A program made the translations under genes and the position numbers. A stretch of DNA of 20,359 bases, from IMG/VR virus record IMGVR_UViG_3300025062_000008, positions 1 through 20,359 of that record; one strand, written 5' to 3'. The first letter of the stretch is position 1. Every line of letters begins with the position of its first letter. The DNA is from a virus. This document shows positions 5,505 through 12,301 of this stretch, one piece after another. The notes under the pieces were generated by a model. It worked only from the letters and a program-made list of their open reading frames with translations, did no database searches and was not told where the DNA came from.

Positions 5505-5730
5505 TAAATCAAAACTCACTGACTGCATACCAACCCACTTAACCCGCGATAGCGCAAATGCGGTTAAAAACTTTGCGTTCGATGAAGATGCAACGCCTAG
5601 TCAGTGGGTTAGACGCTTGATTGATGATGAAATCAACCGTCGCCGCCTACAAGCTCAGGCTACGTTACGAGCACTTGGCAATCTAGCGAACGATGCGAAC
5701 GAAACGAACGATTTTGAGGATGAAGAATAA
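5497..5730 (+). CDS. ribbon-helix-helix-like regulator
   Basis: Protein of 77 residues. Residues 10-50 fit a ribbon-helix-helix DNA-binding fold: a strand-like IPTHLTR, a first helix DSANAVKNFAFDE, then TPSQWVRRLIDDEINRRR. The tail is acidic and contains a three-residue repeat (A/T-N-D/E) encoded by a 9-bp tandem repeat at 5686-5712. It occupies the position of cII in lambda, so a regulatory role at an early promoter is likely but not shown. It overlaps Cro by 8 bases and shares one base with the Rha gene start (TAATG). Confidence 0.6.
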   Translation: MASKSKLTDCIPTHLTRDSANAVKNFAFDEDATPSQWVRRLIDDEINRRRLQAQATLRALGNLANDANETNDFEDEE

Positions 5731-6233
5731 TGGAATTAATACTAAGCGAATTATTTAGTAGCAACACAGCCAAGATGACCAGTCTTGATATTGCGGAACT
5801 GGTTGGCAGTCGTCACGACAAAGTTAAGCAAAGTATTGAACGCTTAGCGACCAATAGAAAAAACAGAAACGCAATTATCGCATTACCCCCAATGGGGGAA
5901 GCGTCATTCAAAGACAGTATTGGCAAGACTCAGCACACCACAATTTATATTTTCTCAGGCGACCAAGCCAAACGAGACAGCCTGATTGTAGTCGCTCAGT
6001 TATCACCCGAATTTACCGCCGATATTGTTGACCGCTGGATTTATTTAGAAAAGCAAAACCGGTCATTAACCAAGAAGCTTGAATATTGGCAAAGAAAAGA
6101 AATGGTCGATTATGCAGAGGGTTCTTTTCATGGCAGAGGTTTAGCTAAGCGTAAAGAAACCAAGAAGTTAAACCACGGCAAGATTGATGAAATATCAAAT
6201 CAAATGCAGCCAGAGCTGGGGTTAAGACAATGA
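5730..6233 (+). CDS. rha: Rha family phage regulatory protein
   Basis: Protein of 167 residues matching the Rha (pRha) family of phage regulators. The winged-helix-like N-terminal part contains MTSLDIAELVGSRHDKVKQSIERL, the family hallmark, followed by a beta-rich stretch with LIVVAQLSPEFTADIVDRW (residues 89-107), also typical. The C-terminal part (after about 120) is basic and includes FHGRGLAKRK. Rha proteins are known to interfere with phage growth in hosts lacking IHF; the mechanism is poorly understood. The start overlaps the upstream gene's stop codon by one base. Confidence 0.85.
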   Translation: MELILSELFSSNTAKMTSLDIAELVGSRHDKVKQSIERLATNRKNRNAIIALPPMGEASFKDSIGKTQHTTIYIFSGDQAKRDSLIVVAQLSPEFTADIVDRWIYLEKQNRSLTKKLEYWQRKEMVDYAEGSFHGRGLAKRKETKKLNHGKIDEISNQMQPELGLRQ

Positions 6234-6367
6234 GCAACTACGACGAACGCGTGAACGATGAAGCAGACGAACACGCGCAGATGATGAATAAAGGGCGACC
6301 GATAAACATACTCGAACTTATCGAGTTAAAGCGAAACGAAATCAAGGACGACAACAATGAGAAGTGA
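6230..6367 (+). CDS. small acidic hypothetical protein, 45 aa
   Basis: Short ORF starting MSNYDERVNDEADEH and ending KDDNNEK, 45 residues, strongly charged and probably helical. It starts inside the Rha stop codon (ATGA) and overlaps the next gene by 11 bases, so it fits the operon exactly. I recognise no family and cannot assign a role. Confidence 0.6.
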   Translation: MSNYDERVNDEADEHAQMMNKGRPINILELIELKRNEIKDDNNEK

Positions 6368-6569
6368 ATATGACGCGATGCAAGGCTTGGCAAGTAGTAG
6401 CGCACAAGCAAAGCAAGAATATGTAGCAAGCCGAAATATTGTTACTAACTTTGAAGAAAGCGAGCGTAAGAAGCGTGTAAACGAAGCGTTTTGGCGCGGT
6501 GTGATGCGGTTTATTACTCAAATGACGGTAGTGCTGATCGCCGCTTATATGTTTTTTAATTTTATCTAA
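6357..6569 (+). CDS. small C-terminally anchored membrane protein
   Basis: Protein of 70 residues with a hydrophilic helical N-terminal part, a basic stretch (ESERKKR) and a single hydrophobic segment at about residues 51-70 (MRFITQMTVVLIAAYMFF). This is the form of a tail-anchored inner-membrane protein with the N terminus in the cytoplasm. No family recognised. As an early-operon gene it could alter the host membrane or exclude other phages, but this is inference. Confidence 0.65.
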   Translation: MRSEYDAMQGLASSSAQAKQEYVASRNIVTNFEESERKKRVNEAFWRGVMRFITQMTVVLIAAYMFFNFI

Positions 6570-6578
6570 GGATTAGAG

Positions 6579-7103
6579 ATGTCACTAACAGAACAATATT
6601 TCCCACCATTAAACCGCTATCCGAACACAAACAAAGGCGTATCGATGGAAGCGCAGGAAGCATGGCTTAAACGCTTTCCGCAAAAACGCGCTGAGAACAA
6701 ACCAAACGGGGGAATCATTCAGAGCGTAGCAGACACTAGAGAGTTATTTTTACGCCCAATGAGCGTAGCAGACCGCAAGAAAGCAATCGCACAGGCTCAA
6801 CGTGAGCACAGACAAGCCCTTAGAAATCTAGCCAAGCAAGATGCAATGGACGCAAAAGAGATAGCCAAGCAGCTAACGGTATGGCGTAGAGAGAATAGAA
6901 AGAAAGCGGAATCCGGCTTATCAACAGTTGGTCAAGATGTTTTTGACACGATGAAAGAGCAAGGGTTTTACGAAGTGGCAGATTTCAAAATGTCATATAA
7001 ATATTTGCAGCAAATCTTAGCAAAAATCAGAGCATTGGGTTATTCGACCACTGCTGAAAGAAAAGGCAAGAAAATCGTTCGATACGTTTTGAACAAGCAA
7101 TAA
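6579..7103 (+). CDS. hypothetical protein with possible winged-helix C terminus
   Basis: Protein of 174 residues of no recognised family. The central part (about 60-110) is a long, highly charged helix (KKAIAQAQREHRQALRNLAKQDAMDAKEIAKQL), probably coiled coil. The last 60 residues look like a winged helix: helices around VGQDVFDTMKEQ and YKYLQQILAKIRALGY, then a basic beta hairpin (TTAERKGKKIVRYVLNK). A DNA-binding role in regulation or replication is plausible. A GGATTAGAG sequence precedes the start. Confidence 0.65.
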   Translation: MSLTEQYFPPLNRYPNTNKGVSMEAQEAWLKRFPQKRAENKPNGGIIQSVADTRELFLRPMSVADRKKAIAQAQREHRQALRNLAKQDAMDAKEIAKQLTVWRRENRKKAESGLSTVGQDVFDTMKEQGFYEVADFKMSYKYLQQILAKIRALGYSTTAERKGKKIVRYVLNKQ

Positions 7104-7158
7104 AAAACCCTAACGACTGGAATCATTAGGGCTTACAACTTAACTGGAGTATTACGAC
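7102..7158 (+). ncRNA. hairpin leader of antirepressor gene, possibly C4-like
   Basis: Directly after the preceding stop lies an A-run, then a stem CCCTAA (7108-7113)/TTAGGG (7126-7131), extended by two pairs past one mismatch, with loop CTGGAA. The following ribosome-binding region repeats ACTGGA. The phage antirepressor mRNAs of P1/P7 are controlled by the C4 antisense RNA, a structured element just upstream of the ant gene, so position and shape suggest a similar role. I could not show the required complementarity to the start region, so the assignment is tentative. Confidence 0.35.
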
Positions 7159-7878
7159 ATGAATATTAGCAACTCAAGTAGCAACAACGGAGATTATGCC
7201 ATGCAATTACCAACTATTCAAGAAAATAACGATTTGCAGCAAGCCGTATCAGCTCGTGACTTATATAACTTCCTTCAGCCGAGTGAGCGTTTTAACAATT
7301 GGTTTGAACGTCAATTGCAGTATGGCTTTGTTGAGAATATTGATTATTTAGGGTGTGAAGTTTTTAACACCCTAGCTAGACAATCCCTTCAGGACTATTT
7401 TCTTAGTGTTGATATGGCAAAAGAAATATCAATGATCCAGCGTTCAGATAAAGGCAAGCAAGCGCGTCAATACTTTATTGAGTGCGAACGCAAAGCACAA
7501 CAGCTAACAGTACCAGCAATACAAATACCGCAATCATTCGCAGAGGCTTTACAGCTTGCAGCCAACCAAGCGTTACAGATTGAGCAAGACGCACCAAAAG
7601 TAGCACATTACGACAAGATTGTTGACCGCCACACACTACTCACAGCAACACAAGTTGGTCAAAAGATTGGTCTATCTGCTGTGATGTTGAATCGCGTACT
7701 TGATGAAATTGGCGTTTATAACAAAGCCCTAAAGCGCGGTAGAGCGTTCAAGCAATGGTTTATCGATAAAGAGCTTGGCGAGATGAAACAAACGGATATG
7801 GGCTATTCACAGCCGTTATTCAGCCTCAAAGGTGAGGCATGGGTAGTTGAGCGTTTGGCTAGTGAGGGGGCTGCGTAA
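7159..7878 (+). CDS. AntA/KilAC antirepressor
   Basis: Protein of 239 residues with two recognised phage domains. AntA/AntB-type antirepressor domain: residues about 20-115, with AVSARDLYNFL, RFNNWFERQ, FVENIDY and the end KGKQARQYFIECER. KilA-C/ANT domain: about 140-235, with LLTATQVGQKIGLSAVMLNRVLDE, then GRAFKQWF and the closing GEAWVVERL. Proteins of this kind inactivate the phage repressor or act as regulators of lytic growth. A second ATG in frame at 7201 (MQLPTIQ) also has a GGAG sequence, so the N terminus may be 14 residues shorter. A hairpin leader precedes it. Confidence 0.85.
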   Translation: MNISNSSSNNGDYAMQLPTIQENNDLQQAVSARDLYNFLQPSERFNNWFERQLQYGFVENIDYLGCEVFNTLARQSLQDYFLSVDMAKEISMIQRSDKGKQARQYFIECERKAQQLTVPAIQIPQSFAEALQLAANQALQIEQDAPKVAHYDKIVDRHTLLTATQVGQKIGLSAVMLNRVLDEIGVYNKALKRGRAFKQWFIDKELGEMKQTDMGYSQPLFSLKGEAWVVERLASEGAA

Positions 7879-8801
7879 TGAACACGCTAAAGAAAGAGGT
7901 TTATCAAATGGAAAGGTTTACAGCCAAGCCGAAATGGTGGAAAGCACTAAAGCATAAACAGCGCCTATCTCACAGCGAGTACATGGTCTTAGATACGATA
8001 TACGACAAAACTATCGACTGGAACAAGCTGACTGACAGAATCGCTATATCTCAATTTGTTGACGAATTAGGAATGAGCAACAGAGGTGTGATTGACGCTA
8101 TCCGATCATTGAAGAAAAAGGGCTTAATTTTCGTATTAGGTCAGGACAGAAAGACGAACACAATCACTATCAAAATGGATAAATGCGAGGTGTTAGCACT
8201 GTCCGAACTTGTGAGAAATTCTCATAAGGTAAAAACACCAACTTGTGAGAATTTTTCACAAACTTGTGAGAAAAACTCATATCAACTTGTGAGAAATTCT
8301 CACACACACGATACCCGAGACCATTACCCGATACCTTTTATATATGTAAGAGGTTATCCAATTTTAAAAAATTATGGTGTTTGTAAAAAAACAGAATCCG
8401 AGTTAGCTAAAAAACAAATTAATCAGTCGGCAAACTCATTGATTGATTTTTGGAATGACAATCACGGCAAAGGCGAATCAGCAAACATCAAACACAAAGT
8501 TTGGGTAAATACGATCAAGACACGTTTAAAAACTTTTAGCGAATATGAGATAAAAACAGCAATGCTGGCAGTCATCAACAGCCAGTGGCATCAACAAAAC
8601 AAACAGGTATTAATTAAAAACGCTATCGACAGTGACAAACGATGTGAGCAAGCAATCAGTAAATATCGCCAAGCAGCAACAGCAACCAAGATTGACCGCG
8701 CCACAGACAAATTAGCAGTTAATCAACATTGGGCAGGTGCAAATAAATCAAACATCGTGGAATCAAACACCACGCTAGAAGAAATGATGGGGAGCTGGTA
8801 A
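7878..8801 (+). CDS. phage replication initiator (O-like)
   Basis: Replication protein of 307 residues. The N-terminal 90 residues fit the phage O/winged-helix initiator domain (AKPKWWKALKHKQRLSHSEYM, then a helix-turn-helix with ISQFVDELGMSNRGVIDAIRSL and a beta wing). The middle (about 110-142) is encoded by four iteron repeats (8206-8303) and is probably a flexible linker, as in lambda O. The C-terminal part (about 190-260, SLIDFWNDNHGK and NTIKTRLKTF) resembles the helicase-loader-binding domains of such proteins. It binds the iterons and recruits the DnaC-like loader encoded next. The start shares one base with the preceding stop and has AGGGGG 7 bases upstream; an in-frame ATG at 7908 is an alternative. 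Confidence 0.8.
   Translation: MNTLKKEVYQMERFTAKPKWWKALKHKQRLSHSEYMVLDTIYDKTIDWNKLTDRIAISQFVDELGMSNRGVIDAIRSLKKKGLIFVLGQDRKTNTITIKMDKCEVLALSELVRNSHKVKTPTCENFSQTCEKNSYQLVRNSHTHDTRDHYPIPFIYVRGYPILKNYGVCKKTESELAKKQINQSANSLIDFWNDNHGKGESANIKHKVWVNTIKTRLKTFSEYEIKTAMLAVINSQWHQQNKQVLIKNAIDSDKRCEQAISKYRQAATATKIDRATDKLAVNQHWAGANKSNIVESNTTLEEMMGSW
8206..8303 (+). repeat. four iterons in initiator gene
   Basis: Four 20-base repeats beginning AACTTGTGAGAA occur at 8206-8225, 8240-8259, 8261-8280 and 8284-8303. Each carries dyad symmetry, perfect in the last copy (GTGAGAA-A-TTCTCAC). Their start-to-start spacings are 34, 21 and 23 bases, the last two about two helical turns apart. The copies are read in two frames, giving LVRNSH twice and TCE-containing peptides twice, which argues for selection on DNA and not on protein. 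Confidence 0.85.
8206..8400 (+). other. probable origin of replication
   Basis: The iteron cluster is followed by an AT-rich stretch (about 8326-8395, with runs such as TTTTATATATG and ATTTTAAAAAATTATG). Initiator-binding repeats beside an easily melted region, within the initiator gene and just before the helicase loader gene, match the lambda origin layout. The position is inferred from this layout. Confidence 0.75.
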
Positions 8802-9649
8802 TGGAATTAGCAAATATTTTACAGAGATTGACGGTTCACCACTTGGTAGCAGATTGCAGCATTCACGGTGAAACAGACCATTGGCGCGTAGGTAACAGCA
8901 AGCCTACTTGTAAACAATGCGAGGCAGAGGCTAGAGCGCAAAGAACACGCGAAAACAAGCAGCAATTAGGTCAAGTGTACAAACGCATCATGAGTGAGAA
9001 CGGTGTTAGCCCTACAGCAAAGGATTTTACAGACTGGCAGTTTGATAACGCTCAGATGGACAGACAGAAAAATATTATCTCAGTTTTAGAAAACCTAGCG
9101 GAAAAAATCGTTTTATCAGGCAGCCAATTAGCAAACGGCAAGCTACCAAATATCTTGCTGATCGGTGGCACAGGCTCAGGCAAGACAATGTTAGCAACTG
9201 CATTGGTTAAAGCGGTATATCGCAAAGCAGTATTAATCGATATGAAAAATGATGTTGATGCGTACAAAGCCAATAACCACTGTGCAAAATTAATCAAGTC
9301 ACGCGATATCACAGAAATGGCAAAAGCGACATGGGGTAATTACAACGAGAGCGAGTATGAGCTTATCGAGTATTTCTCAAGATTCCCGTTATTGGTCATT
9401 GATGACTTAGGTGACAGCGACGCGGCAAGCAGTGTTGATGCAAACGCTAAAGACCGTGGACGCATTGCAGATATTTTCGACAAGCGTTATCAGAAATTGC
9501 CGACGGTCATTACAACCAACTTAGACAAAGACGGTGTTGCAGCGCATTTAGGCGATAGAGCGTGGGACAGACTACAAGAAAACATCATCATCATTCGCTG
9601 TGATTGGGGCAGTCATCGTCAGTCGGTTGCTAAAGTTTTGGAGATTTGA
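8801..9649 (+). CDS. DnaC-like replicative helicase loader (AAA+)
   Basis: AAA+ ATPase of 282 residues. The N-terminal part has a putative zinc site (C19, H22, C37, C40 in CSIHG and TCKQC). Walker A is GGTGSGKT at 122-129. Walker B is LLVIDDLGD with D201/D202. Sensor I is TVITTN with N240, and R253/R257 in GDRAWDRL may be the arginine finger. The order and spacing fit DnaC/IstB-type helicase loaders. It should deliver the host DnaB helicase to the origin in the initiator gene just upstream. Starts on the last base of the preceding stop codon, so the two are co-translated. Confidence 0.88.
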   Translation: MELANILQRLTVHHLVADCSIHGETDHWRVGNSKPTCKQCEAEARAQRTRENKQQLGQVYKRIMSENGVSPTAKDFTDWQFDNAQMDRQKNIISVLENLAEKIVLSGSQLANGKLPNILLIGGTGSGKTMLATALVKAVYRKAVLIDMKNDVDAYKANNHCAKLIKSRDITEMAKATWGNYNESEYELIEYFSRFPLLVIDDLGDSDAASSVDANAKDRGRIADIFDKRYQKLPTVITTNLDKDGVAAHLGDRAWDRLQENIIIIRCDWGSHRQSVAKVLEI

Positions 9650-9651
9650 GC

Positions 9652-9693
9652 ATGAATATTGAATTAGCAGAACTACGGAGAATGGCGGTATGA
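9652..9693 (+). CDS. possible 13-codon coupling ORF
   Basis: A tiny frame MNIELAELRRMAV with a GGAG ribosome-binding site 8 bases upstream. Its stop codon overlaps the ATG of the next gene (ATGA at 9690-9693), so it may couple translation of that gene. It resembles the first residues of the helicase loader (MELANILQRLTV), and could be a remnant of a duplication. Support is only positional. Confidence 0.3.
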   Translation: MNIELAELRRMAV

Positions 9694-10094
9694 AATACGC
9701 AACTATGGATTATGAGCAATTAGCGAGAAGCCGACCAATCAACCGCACGGCTGCAAACATGATGAAAAAGCCTGAGACGATCAGCGAGTTTGAGGAAATA
9801 CGGGAAGAATTTAAAAACTGCGGCATGGCTATGAAAGCTGCGGCGACAAAGCTATCAACTCTGAATAAGAAATCAGATGAATACGTTATAGCAAATGCTG
9901 CATATCAAGAGCTAGTCCTGAAGCGAAAGCAGATGAAAAAAGATTATCCGCACGTAGTTTCAAATAATAAAAATAGGCAGGGTTACATCGTAGATGAGTT
10001 AAAAAAACGAATATCGGAGGCTGATTTTAAAGCGTGTGTTCGTCAAGCTGACAAAACCATGTTGCATGAGCTGAGATTTGGAGAGCAATCATGA
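9690..10094 (+). CDS. hypothetical protein, 134 aa
   Basis: Protein of 134 residues, mostly helical and basic, with a likely coiled coil at about 30-85 (SEFEEIREEFKNC to LVLKRKQMKKDY). No known domain recognised. It lies between the helicase loader and another unknown gene in the replication/recombination part of the operon, with a 4-base overlap at its end (ATGA). A role in replication or recombination is possible by location only. Confidence 0.7.
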   Translation: MKYATMDYEQLARSRPINRTAANMMKKPETISEFEEIREEFKNCGMAMKAAATKLSTLNKKSDEYVIANAAYQELVLKRKQMKKDYPHVVSNNKNRQGYIVDELKKRISEADFKACVRQADKTMLHELRFGEQS

Positions 10095-10444
10095 GTAAGC
10101 CAAAAGCGTTTAAACCAGTATTCGACGGTTACTTCAAAATATTTTTGCATGATGACGATTATAAAAAAGCAGCGGATAGAGCAGATTTTACCGGTCAATG
10201 GATTAGATCAAAGCGTCACCGGATTATGAAGAAAAACCGCAAGTTTCAAGTGACCTTGCACATATTCGACACGGACGGACACAAGCGCGGATTGCAAAGC
10301 ATGGTTTTCAAGGACAAGGGCAGTCAAGGGGATTTGTCAAAAGTGATATTTGGGTTTGGTAACAAGTTTGTTGATGAGATACGAGAAGAACATCCGGACG
10401 CTCAGATTGATTTGATTAACAGCTACGCCGTCGTGAGGGCTTAG
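10091..10444 (+). CDS. hypothetical protein, 117 aa
   Basis: Basic protein of 117 residues not assigned to a family. It has a helix-rich first half with many Lys/Arg (KKAADRADFTGQWIRSKRHRIMKKNRK) then strands (FQVTLHIFDTDG), consistent with nucleic acid binding. It starts inside the upstream stop codon and is separated by 2 bases from the next small ORF. Confidence 0.7.
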   Translation: MSKPKAFKPVFDGYFKIFLHDDDYKKAADRADFTGQWIRSKRHRIMKKNRKFQVTLHIFDTDGHKRGLQSMVFKDKGSQGDLSKVIFGFGNKFVDEIREEHPDAQIDLINSYAVVRA

Positions 10445-10446
10445 AG

Positions 10447-10581
10447 ATGAAAAACATAGCAAACAATAAAACAGTACAGCGCATGGAGTGGATCAAGACA
10501 AACACGGTGGTTATCACTTACACGGATGGTAAGAAAGAGACTATGAGCAGAGCCACGTTTAATCAGATTATTAAGGGGTAG
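10447..10581 (+). CDS. small hypothetical protein, 44 aa
   Basis: Small ORF starting MKNIANNKTVQRMEW and ending NQIIKG. It fits the gap between two convincing genes with 2 and 4 bases on either side. The pattern WIKTNTVVITYTDGKKETMSR looks like a beta hairpin followed by a helix. No family recognised. The operon spacing makes it likely to be real. Confidence 0.6.
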   Translation: MKNIANNKTVQRMEWIKTNTVVITYTDGKKETMSRATFNQIIKG

Positions 10582-10585
10582 GGTG

Positions 10586-10864
10586 ATGGAGTTTGAATTA
10601 GAGCAAAGTATTTTTATCAATGCGCCGAACTGGGTTAAAAGCGCAAGCGCAGACAATAACGGTGAAGTGTGGTGGCATGACGTACCGACTGCCGAGCTAA
10701 AGACTGGTGAGGGTGCGCTATACAGTGAAAATGCGATGTACGGATGCGGCAATACTGCGTTTTCTGGTGTAAGGGTACCGCGAATTGCCATGCGCTTTGG
10801 TGTGCCTAACGGGGTTTATGAATACTGGCAGAACAGCGCTATTGAACGTGAGGCCGCTAAATGA
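10586..10864 (+). CDS. small APxW-motif protein, right-arm copy
   Basis: Protein of 92 residues. The ATG at 10586 has AAGGGG 7 bases before it; a GTG one codon upstream is less likely. The N-terminal portion (F-x2-APNWVKSA, then D-x2-GEVWW-x-D-x-P) matches the 76-residue protein encoded at 2978-3208, and both end with a similar tail. The rest differs: a longer middle part contains ALYSENAMYGCGN and RIAMRFGVPNGVYEYW. The stop overlaps the RusA start (ATGA). Function unknown. Confidence 0.7.
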   Translation: MEFELEQSIFINAPNWVKSASADNNGEVWWHDVPTAELKTGEGALYSENAMYGCGNTAFSGVRVPRIAMRFGVPNGVYEYWQNSAIEREAAK

Positions 10865-11307
10865 CCAAGCCATTCTTTAAAGCTGACCTGCCAATGCCGC
10901 CGAGTGTGAATCATTACTGGGCAAAGTCAGTCGGCAGAGCAAAGGGCAAACAGTACGTTCACGTTAGATTGTCCGACAGAGCCGATAAGTTTAGAAATGA
11001 CGTAGTTGCACAGGTAGCGGATATTGCACAGCGTCACGGCTCGATTAGGACATATAGCGGACGTATTAGGGCGGTAGTCACGCTGCATGGAGCGACTAAG
11101 CGAAGTTACGATGTTGATAATTTCATGAAGGGCATTGGTGATGCGCTCACACACTCAATGGTCTACAAAGACGATAAGCAGATTGATGAATTGTTTATCA
11201 AGCGAGGCGAAGTGACTAAGGGCGGTCAAGCGACTATCGAGCTTTACGAGATTGTAGATGACACGGTTTGGAATAGCCTCATGAATTTTATCAAAGGGAT
11301 TAAGTGA
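10861..11307 (+). CDS. rusA: RusA Holliday junction resolvase
   Basis: RusA-family endodeoxyribonuclease, 148 residues, which cuts Holliday junctions in phage recombination intermediates. Visible family features are the N-terminal LPMPPSVNHYW (10-20) and the catalytic region YDVDNFMKGIGDAL (83-96), with D84, D86, N87, K90 and D94, followed by DDKQID (104-109). These match the Asp and Lys residues essential in E. coli RusA. The length is near the E. coli protein (120 residues) plus a C-terminal extension. It sits between small genes and before NinB, as in many lambdoid nin regions. Confidence 0.88.
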   Translation: MTKPFFKADLPMPPSVNHYWAKSVGRAKGKQYVHVRLSDRADKFRNDVVAQVADIAQRHGSIRTYSGRIRAVVTLHGATKRSYDVDNFMKGIGDALTHSMVYKDDKQIDELFIKRGEVTKGGQATIELYEIVDDTVWNSLMNFIKGIK

Positions 11308-11483
11308 TGATTGAGCCAAAAATAACAATGATGAGCTGCAAGGACGGGAAACTGTCGGGAAAGGTGGTTTTAAACGGCACTGAATGGTTCGTACAGCCGT
11401 TTCAAGTTGCAAGTGATGCAAGTGCTAGCGAGAAAGAAAACAAGCTGATTGAGCGAGCGATTAGGAGCAAGGGTGATGAGTGA
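11307..11483 (+). CDS. small hypothetical protein, 58 aa
   Basis: ORF of 58 residues starting MIEPKITMMSCKDG and ending AIRSKGDE. The ATG uses the last base of the RusA stop codon (TGATG) and the stop overlaps the start of the DUF3310 gene, the spacing of a real operon member. A beta-like first half (GKLSGKVVLNGTEWFVQPF) is followed by a charged helix. No family recognised. Confidence 0.6.
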   Translation: MIEPKITMMSCKDGKLSGKVVLNGTEWFVQPFQVASDASASEKENKLIERAIRSKGDE

Positions 11484-12000
11484 TATTACGGTTGGTAGTG
11501 AGTGGATTGATGATAGAGATGGCGATATTTTAAAAATACTTGTTGTTGATGGAATTGTACTTAGAGCTGAATCAAAAAACGAAGGTCTTTGCACAGTGTT
11601 AGCGAGCGATTTACTGCGGAATTACAGACCAAAAATCAAAAAAGATGATGAAGTGGCAGACATGGTAAACCATCCGCCGCATTACAAGGATGCAAGCGGG
11701 GTTGAGTGCATCGAAGTGACTAAGCACATGAGTTTTTGTGGTGGCTCATGCTTCAAATATTTATATCGCTGTGGCAAGAAGCATGACGATATCGAGGACT
11801 TAAAAAAAGCGGTTAAGTATGCGGAATGGGCGTGGGAAAACGAAGAAGTTGTGCTGATAACGCCTATGCGCCTAATTGAGCAAATAGCGGTGCATCGTGA
11901 GGGCAATATCAAGCAAGCCATGCTTTATATCGCTGAGGATTTTTGGGCAATGGCTAAGCGAAGCATTGAGGCTGAAATTGCAAGGCTAGAAAGTGAATAA
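11476..12000 (+). CDS. DUF3310 protein (nucleotide kinase-like)
   Basis: Protein of 174 residues. After an N-terminal domain (SDITVGSEWIDDRDGD, about 1-60) it has the DUF3310 signature VNHPPHYKDASGVECIEV, then KYLYRCGKKHDDIEDLKKA. This family is related to phage T7 gp1.7, a nucleotide kinase-like protein. The C-terminal 50 residues are helical. The open frame begins earlier at 11449 with TTG, but ATG 11476 follows an AAGG sequence and starts MSDITV, which I prefer. Its biochemical activity in this phage is inferred only. Confidence 0.75.
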   Translation: MSDITVGSEWIDDRDGDILKILVVDGIVLRAESKNEGLCTVLASDLLRNYRPKIKKDDEVADMVNHPPHYKDASGVECIEVTKHMSFCGGSCFKYLYRCGKKHDDIEDLKKAVKYAEWAWENEEVVLITPMRLIEQIAVHREGNIKQAMLYIAEDFWAMAKRSIEAEIARLESE

Positions 12001-12301
12001 CCGTGACAGTGGACTACTAAAGAAAATTAGGAAGATGATTTGCTGTGCTTGCGGAGCTGACGCACCAAGTCAAGCCGCACACAGCAATTTCATGTGTCAT
12101 GGCAAAGGTCGCGGTATTAAAGCGGACGACAGGTACACGATTCCGCTGTGTGCCAATTGTCATCAAAATTTAGATCAGAATTTACTACAGCAGACAAGAC
12201 AGCAGCAGTTGGATTGGTTTAACGAGAGATTAGCCAGCACAAACGAGACGTTAAAGAGGTTAGAGGATGCAGCCATTCAAAACTATCCGGAAAGTTTTTA
12301 G
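11993..12301 (+). CDS. HNH/Ref-like zinc-binding protein
   Basis: Protein of 102 residues with a compact metal-binding core: C17-x2-C20, H30, C35-H36 and, after IPLC, C53-x2-C56-H57. The pattern C-x2-C, His, PLCxxCH is that of small phage HNH nucleases or Ref/DUF968-type recombination proteins. The tail is helical (LLQQTRQQQLDWFNERL). The GTG start at 11993 has an AGG sequence 9 bases before it; the in-frame ATG at 12035 has no properly spaced site. It is located with RusA and NinB in the recombination block. Cleavage activity is unverified. Confidence 0.65.
   Translation: MNNRDSGLLKKIRKMICCACGADAPSQAAHSNFMCHGKGRGIKADDRYTIPLCANCHQNLDQNLLQQTRQQQLDWFNERLASTNETLKRLEDAAIQNYPESF

Noticed and set aside
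8206-8303. CRISPR array
   Set aside because: The repeats are only 20 bases, with spacings of 1-14 bases between them, lie inside an open coding frame and have inner dyads, which fits iterons and not a CRISPR array.
10441-10791. 116-residue ORF on the minus strand
   Set aside because: It runs antisense to two small plus-strand genes that fit the operon with good ribosome-binding sites. Its composition (Ser, Leu, His-rich) is typical of a shadow frame.
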